From contig NW_027018221.1 of the NCBI RefSeq assembly GCF_032854445.1, positions 1 to 54,977 on the forward strand: a stretch of 54,977 bases of DNA. Reading direction: 5' to 3'. This DNA is from Liolophura sinensis (taxonomy: Eukaryota; Mollusca; Polyplacophora; Chitonida; Chitonidae). Below are positions 36,101 to 50,151 of this stretch, piece after piece; positions within the stretch are counted from its first letter, which is position 1; every line of letters starts with the position of its first letter. The notes below the pieces were generated by a model that was given only the letters and a program-made list of their open reading frames with translations, had not been told where the DNA came from and did no database searches. Both the position numbers and the translations under genes were made by a program.

Positions 36101-36950
36101 TGAATGATCATTGATGTCATGGTCACGTGCCCAGCAACGGCTCTTACTCCATGGAAACCAGGGAAATATGCAATTTTTTAACAGCTGCCAATGCCTGGCC
36201 GAATTCCGCATCTATTAGAACCTTATAGATGTGGTTCAGTGATCAGTTGTACTTTTTACAGCAGACTGTATCTAGTACATTGTGTTTTTTATGTACGAAT
36301 GGTGTGGTTTTTCTACACGTAGATAAAGACATTGAGATTGTCTTGGACTTAAAAGTAAGACAATTGCTGGATGAGTTAAATGGGCTTAGCCCAAAGATTT
36401 GACGTCTTCTGGGCTACAGAAGGGCACATAACTTATAGTCAAAAGTTGAATATAGTCATGACCAGTCGCGATTGTACATAGTAGATTGTATCCGATTTCA
36501 AATTAACAAAAGACCAGGCAAAAATGCAAAAGTGGAAAAACTGTTCCAGTGCTGCTGGTAAGAGGCTAATCCGACGTATTTTGTGACGAGAAATCGAATA
36601 GTGCAAACCGCGTTGCTCTCCGACCAATACTTTTGGCTGTAGCGACAATTGAATGATCATTGATGTCATAGTCACGTGCCCAGCAACGGCTCTTACTCCA
36701 TGGAAACCAGGGAAATTTGTAATTTTTTAAACAGCTGCTGATGCCTGGGCCATTTCCGCATCTTTTAGAACCTTATTGGTGTGGGTCAGTGATTAGTTGT
36801 ACTTTTTACAGCAGACTGTATCTAGTACATTGTGTTTTTTATGTACAAATGGTGTGGTTTTTCTACACGTAGATAAAGACATTGAGATTGTCTTGAACTT
36901 AAAAGTAAGACAATTGCTGGATGAGTTAAATGGGCTTAGCCCAAAGATTT
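33103..36950 (+). repeat. seven monomers E, F/D, E/R, I, J, E, F
   Basis: Starts are 33103, 33652, 34202, 34751, 35302, 35852 and 36401. Monomer 62 (33,652) begins as F (GTCATGACC, TACATAGTAGATTG) and switches to D/J by 33,806 (GCTAGTAAG, GATAAA, GCAGTTTT). It shares a private AAACAACTGCC with monomer 65 (35,302), three monomers downstream. Monomer 63 is E at the head and R-like at the tail (CCCAATTCC, GTGGGTCAG, GGGTTTAG). The last monomer ends Q-like (GGGCCATTTCC, GTGTGGGTCAG). Confidence 0.8.
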
Positions 36951-39900
36951 GACGTCTTCTGGGCTACCGAAGGGCACATAACGTATAGTTAAAAGTTGAA
37001 TATAGTAACGACCAGTCGCGATTGTGCATAGTACAGTGTATCCGATTTCAATTAACAAAAAGACCAGGCAAAAATGCAAAAGTGGAAAAACTGTTCCAGT
37101 GCTGCTGGTAAGAGGCTAATCCGACGTATTTTGTCACGAGAAATCGAATGGTGCAAACCGCGTTGTTCTCCGACCAATACTTTTGGCTGTAGCGACAATT
37201 GAATGATCATTGATGTCATAGTCACGTGCCCAGCAACGGCTCTTACTCCATGGAAACCACTGAAATTTGCAATTTTTTAAACAGCTGCCGATGCCTGGGC
37301 CAATTCCGCATCTTTTAGAACCTTATTGATGTGGTTCAGTGATCAGTTGTTCTTTTTACAGCAGACTGTATCTAGTACCTTGTGTTTTTTTATGTACAAA
37401 TGGTGTGGTTTTTCTACACGTAGATAAAGACATTGAGATTGTCTTGGACTTAAAAGTAAGACAATTGCTGGATGAGTTAAATGGGCTTAGCCCAAAGATT
37501 TGACGTCTTCTGGGCTACCGAAGGGCACATAACGTATAGTTAAAAGCTGAATATAGTAACGACCAGTCGCGATTGTGCATAGTACAGTGTATCCGATTTC
37601 AATTAACAAAAAGACCAGGCAAAAATGCAAAAGTGGAAAAACTGTTCCAGTGCTGCTAGTAAGAGGCTAATCCGACGTATTTTGTGACGATAAATCGAAT
37701 AGTGCAAACCGCGTTGCTCTCCGACCAATACTTTTGGCTGTAGCGACAATTGAATGATCATTGATGTCATAGTCACGTGCCCAGCAACGGCTCTTACTAT
37801 ATGGAAACCAGGGAAATTTGCAGTTTTTTAAACAGCCGCCGATGCCTGGGCCAATTCCGCATCTTTTAGAACCTTATTGATGTGGTTCAGTGATCAGTTG
37901 TACTTTTTACAGCAGACTGTATCTAGTACCTTGTGTTTTTTATGTACATATGGTGTGGTTTTTCTACACGTAGATAAAGACATTGAGATTGTCTTGGACT
38001 TAGAAGTAAGACAATTTCTGGATGAGTTAAATGGGCTTAGCCCAAAGATTTGACGTCTTCAGGGCTACCGAAGGGCACATAACATATAGTCAAAAGTTAA
38101 ATATTATAATGACCAGTCGCGATTGTGCATAGTACAGTGTAATCCGATTTCAATTAACAAAAAGACCAGGCAAAAATGCAAAAGTGGAAAAACTGTTCCA
38201 GTGCTGCTGGTAAGAGGCTAATCCGACGTATTTTGTGACGAGAAATCGAATGGTGCAAACCGTGTTGCTCTCCGACCAATACTTTTGCCTGTAGCGACAA
38301 TTGAATGATCATTGATGTCATAGTCACGTGCCTAGCAACGGCTCTTACTCCATGGAAACCAGGGAAATATGCAATTTTTTAACAGCTGCCAATGCCTGGC
38401 CGAATTCCGCATCTATTAGAACCTTATAGATGTGGTTCAGTGATCAGTTGTACTTTTTACAGCAGACTGTATCTAGTACATTGTGTTTTTTTATGTACGA
38501 ATGGTGTGGTTTTTCTACACGTAGATAAAGACATTGAGATTGTCTTGGACTTAAAAGTAAGACAATTGCTGGGTGAGTTAAATGGGCTTAGCCCAAAGAT
38601 TTGACGTCTTCTGGGCTACAGAAGGGCACATAACTTATAGTCAAAAGTTGAATATAGTCATGACCAGTCGCGATTGTACATAGTAGATTGTATCCGATTT
38701 CAAATTAACAAAAGACCAGGCAAAAATGCAAAAGTGGAAAAACTGTTCCAGTGCTGCTGGTAAGAGGCTAATCCGACGTATTTTGTGACGAGAAATCGAA
38801 TAGTGCAAACCGCGTTGCTCTCCGACCAATACTTTTGGCTGTAGCGACAATTGAATGATCATTGATGTCATAGTCACGTGCCCAGCAACGGCTCTTATTC
38901 CATGGAAACCAGGGAAATTTGCAATTTTTTAAACAGCTGCCGATGCCTGGCCCAATTCCGCATCTTTTAGAACCTTATTGATGTGGTTCAGTGATCAGTT
39001 GTTCTTTTTACAGCAGACTGTATCTAGTACCTTGTGTTTTTTATGTACAAATGGTGTGGTTTTTCTACACGTAGATAAAGACATTGAGATTGTCTTGGAC
39101 TTAAAAGTAAGACAATTGCTGGATGAGTTAAATGGGCTTAGCCCAAAGATTTGACGTCTTCTGGGCTACCGAAGGGCACATAACGTATAGTTAAAAGTTG
39201 AATATAGTAACGACCAGTCGCGATTGTACATAGTACAGTGTATCCGATTTCAATTAACAAAAAGACCAGGCAAAAATGCAAAAGTGGAAAAACTGTTCCA
39301 GTGCTGCTGGTAAGAGGCTAATCCGACGTATTTTGTGACGAGAAATCGAATGGTGCAAACCGCGTTGCTCTCCGACCAATACTTTTGGCTGTAGCCACAA
39401 TTGAATGATCATTGATGTCATAGTCACGTGGCCAGCAACGGCTCTTACTCCATGGAAACCAGGGAAATTTGCAATTTTTTAAACAGCTGCCGATGCCTGG
39501 GTCAATTCCGCATCTTTTAGAACCTTATTGATGTGGTTCAGTGATCAGTTGTTCTTTTTACAGCAGACTGTATCTAGTACCTTGTGTTTTTTATGTACAA
39601 ATGGTGTGGTTTTTCTACACGTAGATAAAGACATTGAGATTGTCTTGGACTTAAAAGTAAGACAATTGCTGGATGAGTTAAATGGGCTTAGCCCAAAGAT
39701 TTGACGTCTTCTGGGCTACCAAAGGGCACATAACGTATAGTTAAAAGTTGAATATAGTAACGACCAGTCTCGATTGTGCATAGTACAGTGTATCCGATTT
39801 CAATTAACAAAAAGACCAGGCAAAAATGCAAAAGTGGAAAAACTGTTCCAGTGCTGCTAGTAAGAGGCTAATCCGACGTATTTTGTCACGATAAATCGAA

Positions 39901-40802
39901 TGGTGCAAACCGCGTTGCTCTCCGACCAATACTTTTGGCTGTAGCGACAATTGAATGATCATTGATGTCATAGTCACGTGCCCAGCAACGGCTCTTACTC
40001 CATGGAAACCAGGGAAATTTGCAGTTTTTTAAACAGCTGCCGATGCCTGGGCCAATTCCGCATCTTTTAGAACCTTATTGATGTGGTTCAGTGATCAGTT
40101 GTACTTTTTACAGCAGACTGTATCTAGTACCTTGTGTTTTTTATGTACGAATGGTGTGGTTTTTCTACACGTAGATAAAGACATTGAGATTGTCTTGGAC
40201 TTAAAAGTAAGACAATTGCTGGGTGAGTTAAATGGGCTTAGCCCAAAGATTTGACGTCTTCTGGGCTACAGAAGGGCACATAACTTATAGTCAAAAGTTG
40301 AATATAGTCATGACCAGTCGCGATTGTACATAGTAGATTGTATCCGATTTCAAATTAACAAAAGACCAGGCAAAAATGCAAAAGTGGAAAAACTGTTCCA
40401 GTGCTGCTGGTAAGAGGCTAATCCGACGTATTTTGTGACGAGAAATCGAATAGTGCAAACCGCGTTGCTCTCCGACCAATACTTTTGGCTGTAGCGACAA
40501 TTGAATGATCATTGATGTCATAGTCACGTGCCCAGCAACGGCTCTTACTCCATGGAAACCAGGGAAATTTGCAATTTTTTAAACAGCTGCCGATGCCTGG
40601 CCCAATTCCGCATCTTTTAGAACCTTATAGATGTGGTTCAGTGATCAGTTGTACTTTTTACAGCAGACTGTATCTAGTACATTGTGTTTTTTATGTACAA
40701 ATGGTGTGGTTTTTCTACACGTAGATAAAGACATTGAGATTGTCTTGGACTTAAAAGTAAGACAATTGCTGGATGAGTTAAATGGGCTTAGCCCAAAGAT
40801 TT
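36951..40802 (+). repeat. seven-monomer unit A*-X-E''-F/A-B-D-F
   Basis: Starts are 36951, 37502, 38052, 38603, 39153, 39703 and 40253. Markers: AACCACTGAAA (A*), AAAAGCTGAATA with ACTATATGG (X), CTTCAGGGC (E''), CTTATTCC (F). Monomer 71 is F at the head with an A tail (CTTTTAGAACC, TTGTTCTT, ACCTTG). Compared with the eight-monomer form it looks like a fusion that removed one unit. Confidence 0.85.
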
Positions 40803-43800
40803 GACGTCTTCTGGGCTACCGAAGGGCACATAACGTATAGTTAAAAGTTGAATATAGTAACGACCAGTCGCGATTGTGCATAGTACAGTGTATCCGATTT
40901 CAATTAACAAAAAGACCAGGCAAAAATGCAAAAGTGGAAAAACTGTTCCAGTGCTGCTGGTAAGAGGCTAATCCGACGTATTTTGTCACGAGAAATCGAA
41001 TGGTGCAAACCGCGTTGTTCTCCGACCAATACTTTTGGCTGTAGCGACAATTGAATGATCATTGATGTCATAGTCACGTGCCCAGCAACGGCTCTTACTC
41101 CATGGAAACCACTGAAATTTGCAATTTTTTAAACAGCTGCCGATGCCTGGGCCAATTCCGCATCTTTTAGAACCTTATTGATGTGGTTCAGTGATCAGTT
41201 GTACTTTTTACAGCAGACTGTATCTAGTACCTTGTGTTTTTTATGTACAAATGGTGTGGTTTTTCTACACGTAGATAAAGACATTGAGATTGTCTTGGAC
41301 TTAAAAGTAAGACAATTGCTGGATGAGTTAAATGGGCTTAGCCCAAAGATTTGACGTCTTCTGGGCTACCGAAGGGCACATAACGTATAGTTAAAAGCTG
41401 AATATAGTAACGACCAGTCGCGATTGTGCATAGTACAGTGTATCCGATTTCAATTAACAAAAAGACCAGGCAAAAATGCAAAAGTGGAAAAACTGTTCCA
41501 GTGCTGCTAGTAAGAGGCTAATCCGACGTATTTTGTGACGATAAATCGAATAGTGCAAACCGCGTTGCTCTCCGACCAATACTTTTGGCTGTAGCGACAA
41601 TTGAATGATCATTGATGTCATAGTCACGTGCCCAGCAACGGCTCTTACTATATGGAAACCAGGGAAATTTGCAGTTTTTTAAACAGCTGCCGATGCCTGG
41701 GCCAATTCCGCATCTTTTAGAACCTTATTGATGTGGTTCAGTGATCAGTTGTACTTTTTACAGCAGACTGTATCTAGTACCTTGTGTTTTTTATGTACAT
41801 ATGGTGTGGTTTTTCTACACGTAGATAAAGACATTGAGATTGTCTTGGACTTAGAAGTAAGACAATTTCTGGATGAGTTAAATGGGCTTAGCCCAAAGAT
41901 TTGACGTCTTCAGGGCTACCGAAGGGCACATAACATATAGTCAAAAGTTAAATATAATAATGACCAGTCGCGATTGTGCATAGTACAGTGTATCCGATTT
42001 CAATTAACAAAAAGACCAGGCAAAAATGCAAAAGTGGAAAAACTGTTCCAGTGCTGCTGGTAAGAGGCTAATCCGACGTATTTTGTGACGAGAAATCGAA
42101 TGGTGCAAACCGTGTTGCTCTCCGACCAATACTTTTGCCTGTAGCGACAATTGAATGATCATTGATGTCATAGTCACGTGCCCAGCAACGGCTCTTACTC
42201 CATGGAAACCAGGGAAATATGCAATTTTTTAACAGCTGCCAATGCCTGGCCGAATTCCGCATCTATTAGAACCTTATAGATGTGGTTCAGTGATCAGTTG
42301 TACTTTTTACAGCAGACTGTATCTAGTACATTGTGTTTTTTATGTACGAATGGTGTGGTTTTTCTACACGTAGATAAAGACATTGAGATTGTCTTGGACT
42401 TAAAAGTAAGACAATTGCTGGGTGAGTTAAATGGGCTTAGCCCAAAGATTTGACGTCTTCTGGGCTACAGAAGGGCACATAACGTATAGTCAAAAGTTGA
42501 ATATAGTCATGACCAGTCGCGATTGTACATAGTAGATTGTATCCGATTTCAAATTAACAAAAGACCAGGCAAAAATGCAAAAGTGGAAAAACTGTTCCAG
42601 TGCTGCTGGTAAGAGGCTAATCCGACGTATTTTGTGACGAGAAATCGAATAGTGCAAACCGCGTTGCTCTCCGACCAATACTTTTGGCTGTAGCGACAAT
42701 TGAATGATCATTGATGTCATAGTCACGTGCCCAGCAACGGCTCTTATTCCATGGAAACCAGGGAAATTTGCAATTTTTTAAACAGCTGCCGATGCCTGGC
42801 CCAATTCCGCATCTATTAGAACCTTATAGATGTGGTTCAGTGATCAGTTGTACTTTTTACAGCAGACTGTATCTAGTACATTGTGTTTTTTATGTACAAA
42901 TGGTGTGGTTTTTCTACACGTAGATAAAGACATTGAGATTGTCTTGGACTTAAAAGTAAGACAATTGCTGGATGAGTTAAATGGGCTTAGCCCAAAGATT
43001 TGACGTCTTCTGGGCTACCGAAGGGCACATAACGTATTGTTAAAAGTTGAATATAGTAACGACCAGTCGCGATTGTGCATAGTACAGTGTATCTGATTTC
43101 AATTAACAAAAAGACCAGGCAAAAATGCAAAAGTGGAAAAACTGTTCCAGTGCTGCTGGTAAGAGGCTAATCCGACGTATTTTGTCACGAGAAATCGAAT
43201 GGTGCAAACCGCGTTGTTCTCCAACCAATACTTTTGGCTGTAGCGACAATTGAATGATCATTGATGTCATAGTCACGTGCCCAGCAACGGCTCTTACTCC
43301 ATGGAAACCAGGGAAATTTGCAATTTTTTAAACAGCTGCCGATGCCTGGGCCAATTCCGCATCTTTTAGAACCTTATTGATGTGGTTCAGTGATCAGTTG
43401 TTCTTTTTACAGCAGACTGTATCTAGTACCTTGTGTTTTTTATGTACAAATGGTGTGGTTTTTCTACACGTAGATAAAGACATTGAGATTGTCTTGGACT
43501 TAAAAGTAAGACAATTGCTGGATGAGTTAAATGGGCTTAGCCCAAAGATTTGACGTCTTCTGGGCTACCGAAGGGCACATAACGTATAGTTAAAAGTTGA
43601 ATATAGTAACGACCAGTCGCGATTGTGCATAGTACAGTGTATCCGATTTTAATTAACAAAAAGACCAAACAAAAATGCAAAAGTGGAAAAACTGTTCCAG
43701 TGCTGCTGGTAAGAGGCTAATCCGACGTATTTTGTGACGAGAAATCGAATGGTGCAAACCGCGTTGCTCTCCGACCAATACTTTTGGCTGTAGCCACAAT

Positions 43801-44651
43801 TGAATGATCATTGATGTCATAGTCACGTGGCCAGCAACGGCTCTTACTCCATGGAAACCAGGGAAATTTGCAATTTTTTAAACAGCTGCCGATGCCTGGG
43901 TCAATTCCGCATCTTTTAGAACCTTATTGATGTGGTTCAGTGATCAGTTGTTCTTTTTACAGCAGACTGTATCTAGTACCTTGTGTTTTTTATGTACAAA
44001 TGGTGTGGTTTTTCTACACGTAGATAAAGACATTGAGATTGTCTTGGACTTAAAAGTAAGACAATTGCTGGATGAGTTAAATGGGCTTAGCCCAAAGATT
44101 TGACGTCTTCTGGGCTACAGAAGGGCACATAACGTATAGTTAAAAGTTGAATATAGTAACGACCAGTCTCGATTGTGCATAGTACAGTGTATCCGATTTC
44201 AATTAACAAAAAGACCAGGCAAAAATGCAAAAGTGGAAAAACTGTTCCAGTGCTGCTAGTAAGAGGCTAATCCGACGTATTTTGTGACGATAAATCGAAT
44301 GGTGCAAACCGCGTTGCTCTCCGACCAATACTTTTGGCTGTAGCGACAATTGAATGATCATTGATGCCATAGTCACGTGCCCAGCAACGGCTCTTACTCC
44401 ATGGAAACCAGGGAAATTTGCAATTTTTTAAACAGCTGCCGATGCCTGGGCCAATTCCGCATCTTTTAGAACCTTATTGATGTGGTTCAGTGATCAGTTG
44501 TTCTTTTTACAGCAGACTGTATCTAGTACATTGTGTTTTTTATGTACAAATGGTGTGGTTTTTCTACACGTAGATAAAGACATTGAGATTGTCTTGGACT
44601 TAAAAGTAAGACAATTGCTGGATGAGTTAAATGGGCTTAGCCCAAAGATTT
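40803..44651 (+). repeat. seven monomers A*-X-E''-F-A-B-D of the second higher-order type
   Basis: Starts are 40803, 41353, 41903, 42452, 43002, 43552 and 44102. A at 43,002 has private ATCTGATTTC and CTCCAACC, both found again only at 52,902, which is 9,900 bp (18 monomers) downstream. B at 43,552 has GACCAAACA, TAGCCACAA and CACGTGGCC. Confidence 0.85.
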
Positions 44652-47600
44652 GACGTCTTCTGGGCTACCGAAGGGCACATAACGTATAGTTAAAAGTTGA
44701 ATATAGTAACGACCAGTCGCGATTGTGCATAGTACAGTGTATCCGAATTCAATTAACAAAAAGACCAAACAAAAATGCAAAAGTGGAAAAACTGTTCCAG
44801 TGCTGCTGGTAAGAGGCTAATCCGACGTATTTTGTGACGAGAAATCGAATGGTGCAAACCGCGTTGCTCTCCGACCAATACTTTTGGCTGTAGCCACAAT
44901 TGAATGATCATTGATGTCATAGTCACGTGGCCAGCAACGGCTCTTACTCCATGGAAACCAGGGAAATTTGCAATTTTTTAAACAGCTGCCGATGCCTGGG
45001 CCAATTCCGCATCTTTAAGAACCTTATTGATGTGGTTCAGTGATCAGTTGTACTTTTTACAGCAGACTGTATCTAGTACATTGTGTTTTTATGTACAAAT
45101 GGTGTGGTTTTTCTACACGTAGATAAAGACATTGAGATTGTCTTGGACTTAAAAGTAAGACAATTGCTGGATGAGTTAAATGGGTTTAGCCCAAAGATTT
45201 GACGTCTTCTGGGCTACCGAAGGGCACATAACGTATAGTTAAAAGTTGAATATAGTAACGACCAGTCACAATTGTGCATAGTACAGTGTATCCGATTTCA
45301 ATTAACAAAAAGACCAGGCAAAAATGCAAAAGTGGAAAAACTGTTCCAGTGCTGCTGGTAAGAGGCTAATCCGACGTATTTTGTGACGAGAAATCGAATG
45401 GTGCAAACCGCGTTGTTCTCTGACCAATACTTTTGGCTGTAGCGACAATTGAATGATCATTGATGTCATAGTCACGTGCCCAGCAACGGCTCTTACTCCA
45501 TGGAAACCAGGGAAATTTGCAATTTTTTAAACAGCTGCCGATGCCTGGGCCAATTCCGCATCTTTTAGAACCTTATTGATGTGGTTCAGTGATCAGTTGT
45601 TCTTTTTACAGCAGACTGTATCTAGTACCTTGTGTTTTTTATGTACAAATGGTGTGGTTTTTCTACACGTAGATAAAGACATTGAGATTGTCTTGGACTT
45701 AAAAGTAAGACAATTGCTGGATGAGTTAAATGGGCTTAGCCCAAAGATTTGACGTCTTCTGGGCTACCGAAGGGCACATAACGTATAGTTAAAAGTTGAA
45801 TATAGTAACGACCAGTCGCGATTGTGCATAGGACAGTGTATCCGATTTCATTTAACAAAAAGACCAGGCAAAAATGCAAAAGTGGAAAAACTGTTCCAGT
45901 GCTGCTAGTAAGAGGCTAATCCGACGTATTTTGTCACGAGAAATCGAATGGTGCAAACCGCGTTGCTCTCCGACCAATACTTTTGGCTGTAGCGACAATT
46001 GAATGATCATTGATGTCATAGTCACGTGCCCAGCAACGGCTCTTACTCCATGGAAACCAGGGAAATTTGCAATTTTTTAAACAGCTGCCGATGCCTGGGC
46101 CATTTCCGCATCTTTTAGAACCTTATTGCTGTGCGTCAGTGATCAGTTGTACTTTTTACAGCAGACTGTATCTAGTACATTGTGTTTTTTATGTACGAAT
46201 GGTGTGGTTTTTCTACACGTAGATAAAGACATTGAGATTGTCTTGGACTTAAAAGTAAGACAATTGCTGGATGAGTTAAATGGGCTTAGCCCAAAGATTT
46301 GACGTCTTCTGGGCTACCGAAGGGCACATAACGTATAGTTAAAAGTTGAATATAGTAACGACCAGTCGCGATTGTGCATAGTACAGTGTATCCAATTTCA
46401 ATTAACAAAAAGACCAGGCAAAAATGCAAAAGTGGAAAAACTGTTCCAGTGCTGCTGGAAAGAGGCTAATCCGACGTATTTTGTCACGAGAAATCGAATG
46501 GTGCAAACCGCGTTGCTCTCCGACCAATACTTTTGGCTGTAGCGACAATTGAATGATCATTGATGTCATAGTCACGTGCCCAGCAACGGCTCTTACTCCA
46601 TGGAAACCAGGGAAATTTGCAATTTTTTAACAGCTGCCGATGCCTGGCCCAATTCCGCATCTATTAGAACCTTATTGATGTGGTTCAGTGATCAGTTGTA
46701 CTTTTTACAGCAGACTGTATCTAGTACTTTGTGTTTTTTATGTACAAATGGTGTGGTTTTTCTACACGTAGATAAAGACATTGAGATTGTCTTGGACTTA
46801 GAAGTAAGACAATTGCTGGATGAGTTAAATGGGTTTAGCCCAAAGATTTGACGTCTTCTGGGCTACAGAAGAGGGCACATAACTAATAGTCAAAAGTTGA
46901 ATATAGTAACGACCAGTCGCGATTGTGCATAGTACAGTGTATCCGATTTCAAATTAACAAAAAGACCAGGCAAAAATGCAAAAGTGGAAAAACTGTTCCA
47001 GTGCTGCTGGTAAGAGGCTAATCCGACGTATTTTGTCACGAGAAATCGAATGGTGCAAACCGCGTTGCTCTCCGACCAATACTTTTGGCTGTAGCGACAA
47101 TTGAATGATCATTGATGTCATAGTCACGTGCCCAGCAACGGCTCTTACTCCATGGAAACCAGGGAAATTTGCAATTTTTAAACAGCTGCCGATGCCTGGG
47201 CCAATTCCGCATCTATTAGAACCTTATAGATGTGGTTCAGTGATCAGTTGTACTTTTTACAGCAGACTGTAACTAGTACATTGTGTTTTTTATGTACGAA
47301 TGGTGTGGTTTTTCTACACGTAGATAAAGACATTGAAATTGTCTTGGACTTAAAAGTAAGACAATTGCTGGATGAGTTAAATGGGCTTAGCCCAAAGATT
47401 TGACGTCTTCTGGGCTACCGAAGGCACATAACGTATAGTTAAAAGTTGAAAATAGTAACGACCAGTCTCGATTGTGCATAGTACAGTGTATCCGATTTCA
47501 ATTAACAAAAAGACCAGGCAAAAATGCAAAAGTGGAAAAACTGTTCCAGTGCTGCTAGTAAGAGGCTAATCCGACGTATTTTGTGACGAGAAATCGAATG

Positions 47601-50151
47601 GTGCAAACCGCGTTGCTCTCCGACCAATACTTTTGGCTGTAGCGACAATTGAATGATCATTGATGTCATAGTCACGTGCCCAGCAACGGCTCTTACTCCA
47701 TGGAAACCAGGGAAATTTGCAGTTTTTTAAACAGCTGCCGATGCCTGGGCCAATTCCGCATCTTTTAGAACCTTATTGATGTAGTTCAGTGATCAGTTGT
47801 ACTTTTTACAGCAGACTGTATCTAGTACCTTGTGTTTTTATGTACATATGGTGTGGTTTTTCTACACGTAGATAAAGACATTGAGATTGTCCTTGGACTT
47901 AGAAGTAAGACAATTGCTGGATGAGTTAAATGGGCTTAGCCCAAAGATTTGACGTCTTCTGGGCTACCGAAGGGCACATAACATATAGTCAAAAGTTGAA
48001 TATAATAATGATCAGTCGCGATTGTGCATAGTACAGTGTATCCGATTTCAATTAACAAAAAGACCAGGCAAAAATGCAAAAGTGGAAAAACTGTTCCAGT
48101 GCTGCTGGTAAGAGGCTAATCCGACGTATTTTGTGACGAGAAATCGAATAGTGCAAACCGCGTTGCTCTCCGACCAATACTTTTGGCTGTAGCGACAATT
48201 GAATGATCATTGATGTCATAGTCACGTGCCCAGCAACGGCTCTTACTCCATGGAAACCAGGGAAATTTGCAATTTTTTAAACAGCTGCCGATGCCTGGCC
48301 CAATTCCGCATCTATTAGAACCTTATAGATGTGGTTCAGTGATCAGTTGTACTTTTTACAGCAGATTGTATCTAGTACATTGTGTTTTTTATGTACAAAT
48401 GGTGTGGTTTTTCTACACGTAGATAAAGACATTGAGATTGTCTTGGACTTAAAAGTAAGACAATTGCTGGATGAGTTAAATGGGCTTAGCCCAAAGATTT
48501 GACGTCTTCTGGGCTACCGAAGGGCACATAACGTATAGTTAAAAGTTGAATATAGTAACGACCAGTCGCGATTGTGCATAGTACAGTGTATCCGATTTCA
48601 ATTAACAAAAAGACCAGGCAAAAATGCAAAAGTGGAAAAACTGTTCCAGTGCTGCTGGTAAGAGGCTAATCCGACGTATTTTGTCACGAGAAATCGAATA
48701 GTGCAAACCGCGTTGTTCTCCGACCAATACTTTTGGCTGTAGCGACAATTGAATGATCATTGATGTCATAGTCACGTGCCCAGCAACGGCTCTTACTCCA
48801 TGGAAACCAGGGAAATTTGCAATTTTTTAAACAGCTGCCGATGCCTGGGCCAATTCCGCATCTTTTAGAACCTTATTGATGTGGTTCAGTGATCAGTTGT
48901 TCTTTTTACAGCAGACTGTATCTAGTACCTTGTGTTTTTTATGTACAAATGGTGTGGTTTTTTCTACACGTAGATAAAGACATTGAGATTGTCTTGGACT
49001 TAAAAGTAAGACAATTGCTGGATGAGTTAAATGGGCTTAGCCCAAAGATTTGACGTCTTCTGGGCTACCGAAGGGCACATAACGTATAGTTAAAAGTTGA
49101 ATATAGTAACGACCAGTCGCGATTGTGCATAGTACAGTGTATCCGATTTCAATTAACAAAAAGACCAAACAAAAATGCAAAAGTGGAAAAACTGTTCCAG
49201 TGCTGCTGGTAAGAGGCTAATCCGACGTATTTTGTGACGAGAAATCGAATGGTGCAAACCGCGTTGCTCTCCGACCAATACTTTTGGCTGTAGCGACAAT
49301 TGAATGATCATTGATGTCATAGTCACGTGGCCAGCAACGGCTCTTACTCCATGGAAACCAGGGAAATTTGCAATTTTTTAAAAACGCTGCCGATGCCTGG
49401 GTCAATTCCGCATCTTTTAGAACCTTATTGATGTGGTTCAGTGATCAGTTGTTCTTTTTACAGCAGACTGTATCTAGTACCTTGTGTTTTTTATGTACAA
49501 ATGGTGTGGTTTTTCTACACGTAGATAAAGACATTGAGATTGTCTTCGGACTTAAAAGTAAGACAATTGCTGGATGAGTTAAATGGGCTTAGCCCAAAGA
49601 TTTGACGTCTTCTGGGCTACCGAAGGGCACATAACGTATAGTTAAAAGTTGAATATAGTAACGACCAGTCTCGATTGTGCATAGTACAGTGTATCCGATT
49701 TCAATTAACAAAAAGACCAGCAAAAATGCAAAAGTGGAAAAACTGTTCCAGTGCTGCTAGTAAGAGGCTAATCCGACGTATTTAGTGACGATAAATCGAA
49801 TGGTGCAAACCGCGTTGCTCTCCGACCAATACTTTTGGCTGTAGCGACAATTGAATGATCATTGATGTCATAGTCACGTGCCCAGCAACGGCTCTTACTC
49901 CATGGAAACCAGGGAAATTTGCAGTTTTTTAAACAGCTGCGATGCCTGGGCCAATTCCGCATCTTTTAGAACCTTATTGATGTGGTTCAGTGATCAGTTG
50001 TACTTTTTACAGCAGACTGTATCTAGTACCTTGTGTTTTTTATGTACGAATGGTGTGGTTTTTCTACACGTAGATAAAGACATTGAGATTGTCTTGGACT
50101 TAAAAGTAAGACAATTGCTGGGTGAGTTAAATGGGCTTAGCCCAAAGATTT
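44652..50151 (+). repeat. ten monomers B-C-Q-R-I-J-E/F-A-B-D
   Basis: Starts are 44652, 45201, 45751, 46301, 46850, 47402, 47951, 48501, 49052 and 49604. B to J repeats the order of 17,707-21,006. Monomer 88 (47,951) is an E head (ATAATGATC) joined to an F body (GAATAGTGC, CCCAATTCC), with a private GCAGATTGT. From 46.8 to 50.1 kb single-base indels are frequent: GAAGAGGGC, CGAAGGCAC, CAATTTTTAAAC, GTTTTTATG, TTAAAAACGC, GACCAGCAAA, GCTGCGATG. Confidence 0.85.
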
